DNA of 64,000 bases. It comes from Clostridia bacterium. GTDB taxonomy: Bacteria > Bacillota > Clostridia > RGIG6154. Made by a program: the position numbers and the translations under genes. Location: assembly GCA_017626145.1 (NCBI GenBank), contig JAGAJK010000074.1:37086-101085 (forward strand), read 5' to 3'. Of the stretch, positions 62,501 to 64,000 are shown piece by piece. The number at the start of each line of letters is the position of its first letter. Position 1 is the stretch's first letter. The notes beneath the pieces are model-generated. The model saw nothing but the letters and a program-made list of their open reading frames with translations. It had not been told where the DNA came from and did no database searches.

Positions 62501-64000
62501 TGTGGTAACATCTTCAAATGTAACTGTATGACTGCTGCTACTCTGAATCTGAACATTTGCTACTGTACCGCATTCGAGAACTGAATCCTTAACCGTTACA
62601 TCACCTGTGTTAATAAATATATTATTTCTTGCACCGTAAATATAACAGTTTGAAATAGTAGCATTACCTGAAGCAGCTACCGCTGAAAGCTGATAATGAT
62701 ATCTTGTTTTACTGCCTTCAACAGAAGAAGGTCCACCCTGAACATAATCTCCCAGTAAAGTACTTCCGTAGTACATATATGATTTAGGATAAATAGTTGC
62801 ATTAATGCGGAGATTATCAAGTGTACCATTTTCGGATACAGTGATTATACCCTGCTTAAGACCGTTATTTAAATACTGTCCGTTTCCTGTATAGTTAAGT
62901 GTAAAGCCATTACCGTAAAATGTATATCTTCCTGATACAGTAAATCCGCTTCCGATATTATTTAACAATACAACATTGTTTGCAGTTGCCGACATCGCAC
63001 CGGTTGAATTCTTAGCATCAACAACTTCAAGAATTAATTCAGTTGGAATACAGAAATTGTTATCGGTTATAGTTACTTTTACAATACCTGTATTTTCAAA
63101 ATTAACTGAAGTTTTAGTCCAGTCAGAAGTATTTACTGAATAAGTTGTTCCTGAAGCTTGTGAATCAGCAACAGGTTCAACAGTTACAGTAACTTTTGAA
63201 CTGTCAATTGTTGATACCCCACTATCCTTGAATAGCGAACCAAGTGTTACGTCATATTCAGTTGTCGTATCTAAGCCGATGTTACCAATTCTGTACATAA
63301 AGGTTTTGTTATCAAACTTTTTCGAGAATTTTTCAACCGACTCAGGCTCTGTTATTGTAACAGTTGCTGATGCGGTATTACATCCGTTTCCATCGGTAAT
63401 AGTTAAGTTTACCTCACCTTTTCCTTTGAATGACAAGGTTGACTTTGTCCAGTCTGTTTCGTTCTTAACATATGTACAGATATCGTTACCAACGGTTACT
63501 TCTACTGTTGCACTGTCGATCTCAACGTCATCTATCGCTGTAAATATATCTCCTAAGGTTTTCTCAATTGTACCGCCTTCAACAGTATGTATAAAAGAAA
63601 GATTTTCGTTTGCAACAAATTTATCAACCTGCTTAACAGCAATAGTTACTTCAATTGTTGTAGGTGTACAGAAGTAATAGTCGGTAATTGTAATTGTTGC
63701 ATTACCTTCACCTGTGAATTTAACCGTTCCCTTTGTCCAGTCTGTAGTATCTGCTGTGTAGATACCTTCTACTGTGCTTGTTTCGTCAACAGGAGTTACG
63801 AATACCTGAACATTATCTGTATCAATTTCAACATCTAAACCATCAGCTAATTCAAAGAGTTCGCCAACTGTATAGGTTGTATCTGCAGCATACTTATCGC
63901 CTGCGATTGAAGTAAACTTTGTTACAGAATCAGCAACCTCTCTGTCGAGAATTGTGATGCCGTCGAAAGCATAATCTTCACCGTTATAAACAGGAATATG
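59531..64000 (-). CDS. Giant repeat-rich surface protein with C-terminal Hint-like domain (5' end outside window)
   Basis: The frame is open from 64000 to the stop at 59531, so 1,489 C-terminal residues are visible; a TTG at 63436 is only an internal codon. Architecture from the N-terminal side: at least three repeats of about 100-125 residues ending in (T/S)DWTK...G-x-(I/V)-TITD-x-x-x-C (63000-64000); a long beta-helix-like region with GNATISNCYIYGARNNIFIN; a Ser/Thr linker; four InlB B-type repeats of about 72 residues (about 60240-61120) with GYTFNGWYTAASGGTLIG and ITLYAQW; and a last about 230-residue Hint-like domain beginning GCITPETLITLADGSRV. No LPXTG or SLH anchor is visible. It is presumably exported and wall-associated or adhesive. 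Confidence 0.85.
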   Translation of the reverse strand, partial: HIPVYNGEDYAFDGITILDREVADSVTKFTSIAGDKYAADTTYTVGELFELADGLDVEIDTDNVQVFVTPVDETSTVEGIYTADTTDWTKGTVKFTGEGNATITITDYYFCTPTTIEVTIAVKQVDKFVANENLSFIHTVEGGTIEKTLGDIFTAIDDVEIDSATVEVTVGNDICTYVKNETDWTKSTLSFKGKGEVNLTITDGNGCNTASATVTITEPESVEKFSKKFDNKTFMYRIGNIGLDTTTEYDVTLGSLFKDSGVSTIDSSKVTVTVEPVADSQASGTTYSVNTSDWTKTSVNFENTGIVKVTITDNNFCIPTELILEVVDAKNSTGAMSATANNVVLLNNIGSGFTVSGRYTFYGNGFTLNYTGNGQYLNNGLKQGIITVSENGTLDNLRINATIYPKSYMYYGSTLLGDYVQGGPSSVEGSKTRYHYQLSAVAASGNATISNCYIYGARNNIFINTGDVTVKDSVLECGTVANVQIQSSSSHTVTFEDVTTIQYQVNPTIGGEGTSEEDLAKTMLGAGILVGPETTENPTIVLNGDFKQYNWVTSDDANAVSDTKITKAIIDGALNAKEYNHTVNGKTASNLGIIYINQLPVSVQNNTGLPYKEGTVTLTVAGNSVNGKVYSLQNATEEQIYSDYENADKSTVNSYYKPQFKYSADLGGQLIAKTDDGDEFCYREGDTIYAMFPSGDTKEYDLSKFVNISKYTGQDLNLQITCKNEAGDNVPVTDGKVSLTSAGIYTVTYTVTDSVFFDKDGNSVTDTKGYSWDVDISVSLKDTAVPNAYFAFDTSKQKMGYYVKSSIFSTSVYQYIPFLAGLKIYDYNGQEEYLRFDGDNDFNKVAKIEVTNKYSGNIALVKVTLTDGGVIELQLLARADSGGGSTYEGSIKTNGNTIYFVNNGTTSESDTGSTTTAAYWYVRYYKITGNNGTPVEAAKQTFNSSGTSSSTPSGSFSTSIKYTVSYEANEGNCGQTVGYATSASAAVTLPTATRSGYLFSGWYTAASGGTYIGAAGESYTPSANITLYAQWSKPCTVTYDANGGTCDTASEKYSGTALTLPTATRDGYILSGWYTAAEGGSKVGDAGDSYKPSTEITLYAQWTDATREVTVTYDATTNGGSCSTKDATVVAGNNVTLPTPDSRTGYKFSGWYTAASGGTLIGTAGATYAPAADVTLYAQWTGYKVTYNANGGTVTPSSVTYAGTALTLPTPTRDGYTFNGWYTAASGGTLIGAAGATYTPEADITLYAQWTEDSSGDGCITPETLITLADGSRVQVQHLTGEDELLVWNLETGSYDTAPIVFVDSDEEATYEVIDLYFSDGSKVGVIYEHGFFDVDLAEYVYITAENAKDYIGHSFVTQADIENNTWNIVTLEDVVIENRVTRAYSPVTFKHLCYYTDGVLSMPGGINGLFNIFEVDTEIMAYDAEQKAADIETYGLFTYADFEGVVSEVAYEAFNGNYLKVAIGKGLLTWEDIEYLAQHYMPLISGTN

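Noticed and set aside
63434..63436. TTG 63436 as the start of the giant surface protein
   Set aside because: The frame stays open upstream to 64000 and codes earlier copies of the same repeat, so this is an internal Leu codon.
63228..63838. Plus-strand ORFs opposite the giant surface protein
   Set aside because: The minus frame continues with clear repeats to the window edge; the plus ORFs are antisense shadows.

Overview
The window is AT-rich chromosomal DNA of a low-GC, Gram-positive, spore-forming Clostridia-type bacterium, probably an anaerobic gut or environmental lineage. I infer this from clostridial family content (MreC/MreD/PBP2/MinD beside SpoIVFB, IreB, TIGR04086 protein, DUF4330 pair, RNase Y, DnaD/DnaI loader genes, ThyX, RibU under an FMN riboswitch), strong purine-rich ribosome-binding sites, frequent TTG/GTG starts, and SLH and copper-amine-oxidase-type stalk surface proteins. 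SpoIVFB (pro-sigma-K protease) says the lineage sporulates. No rRNA, tRNA or CRISPR array was seen.

Layout. 1-8.4 kb (minus): one long overlapping operon reading NUDIX hydrolase, zapA, dut, NusG-II protein, Gx transporter, mreC, mreD, mrdA, minD, SpoIVFA-like, spoIVFB, radical SAM; it joins cell elongation and division with the sporulation protease. 8.4-16.6 kb (minus): a polysaccharide deacetylase, TagA-type glycosyltransferase, thyX, tmk, DJ-1, mltG, O-methyltransferase, U32 operon, then a class B PBP whose start is buried in a terminator-like hairpin. 16.6-24.4 kb: stalk protein, AbrB regulator, miaB, pncB, rsmE, and ribU with its riboswitch. 24.4-33 kb (minus): DnaD/DnaI, yajC, TIGR04086, IreB, then murJ, O-antigen ligase, glycosyltransferase and two DUF4330 proteins. 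33.1-34.7 kb: RNase Y.

36.0-44.15 kb is the most interesting region. A conserved clostridial gene, spore-coat-like in appearance and preceded by a sigma-K-like promoter, is split in two. The 5' part (36022-36240) and the 3' part (43551-44153) join exactly in frame across a shared ACAC(G/A)GATGTG core if the 7,310 bp between them is removed. That segment carries a large serine recombinase next to its right end, a capsule-control module (CapD-like, BY-kinase, PHP phosphatase, Wzz-like) and a three-gene PqqD / short peptide / HPr-kinase-like cluster. It has the architecture of a skin-like sporulation intervening element, here in a different target gene and with polysaccharide and peptide-modification cargo.

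44-64 kb: HtrA protease with an atypical response regulator, an MFS transporter with an AraC regulator, a MerR regulator diverging from a large SLH surface protein through a MerR-type 19-bp-spacer promoter, ychF, the str operon (rpsL, rpsG, fusA, tuf), and a giant repeat-rich surface protein that ends in a Hint-like domain and runs off the right edge.
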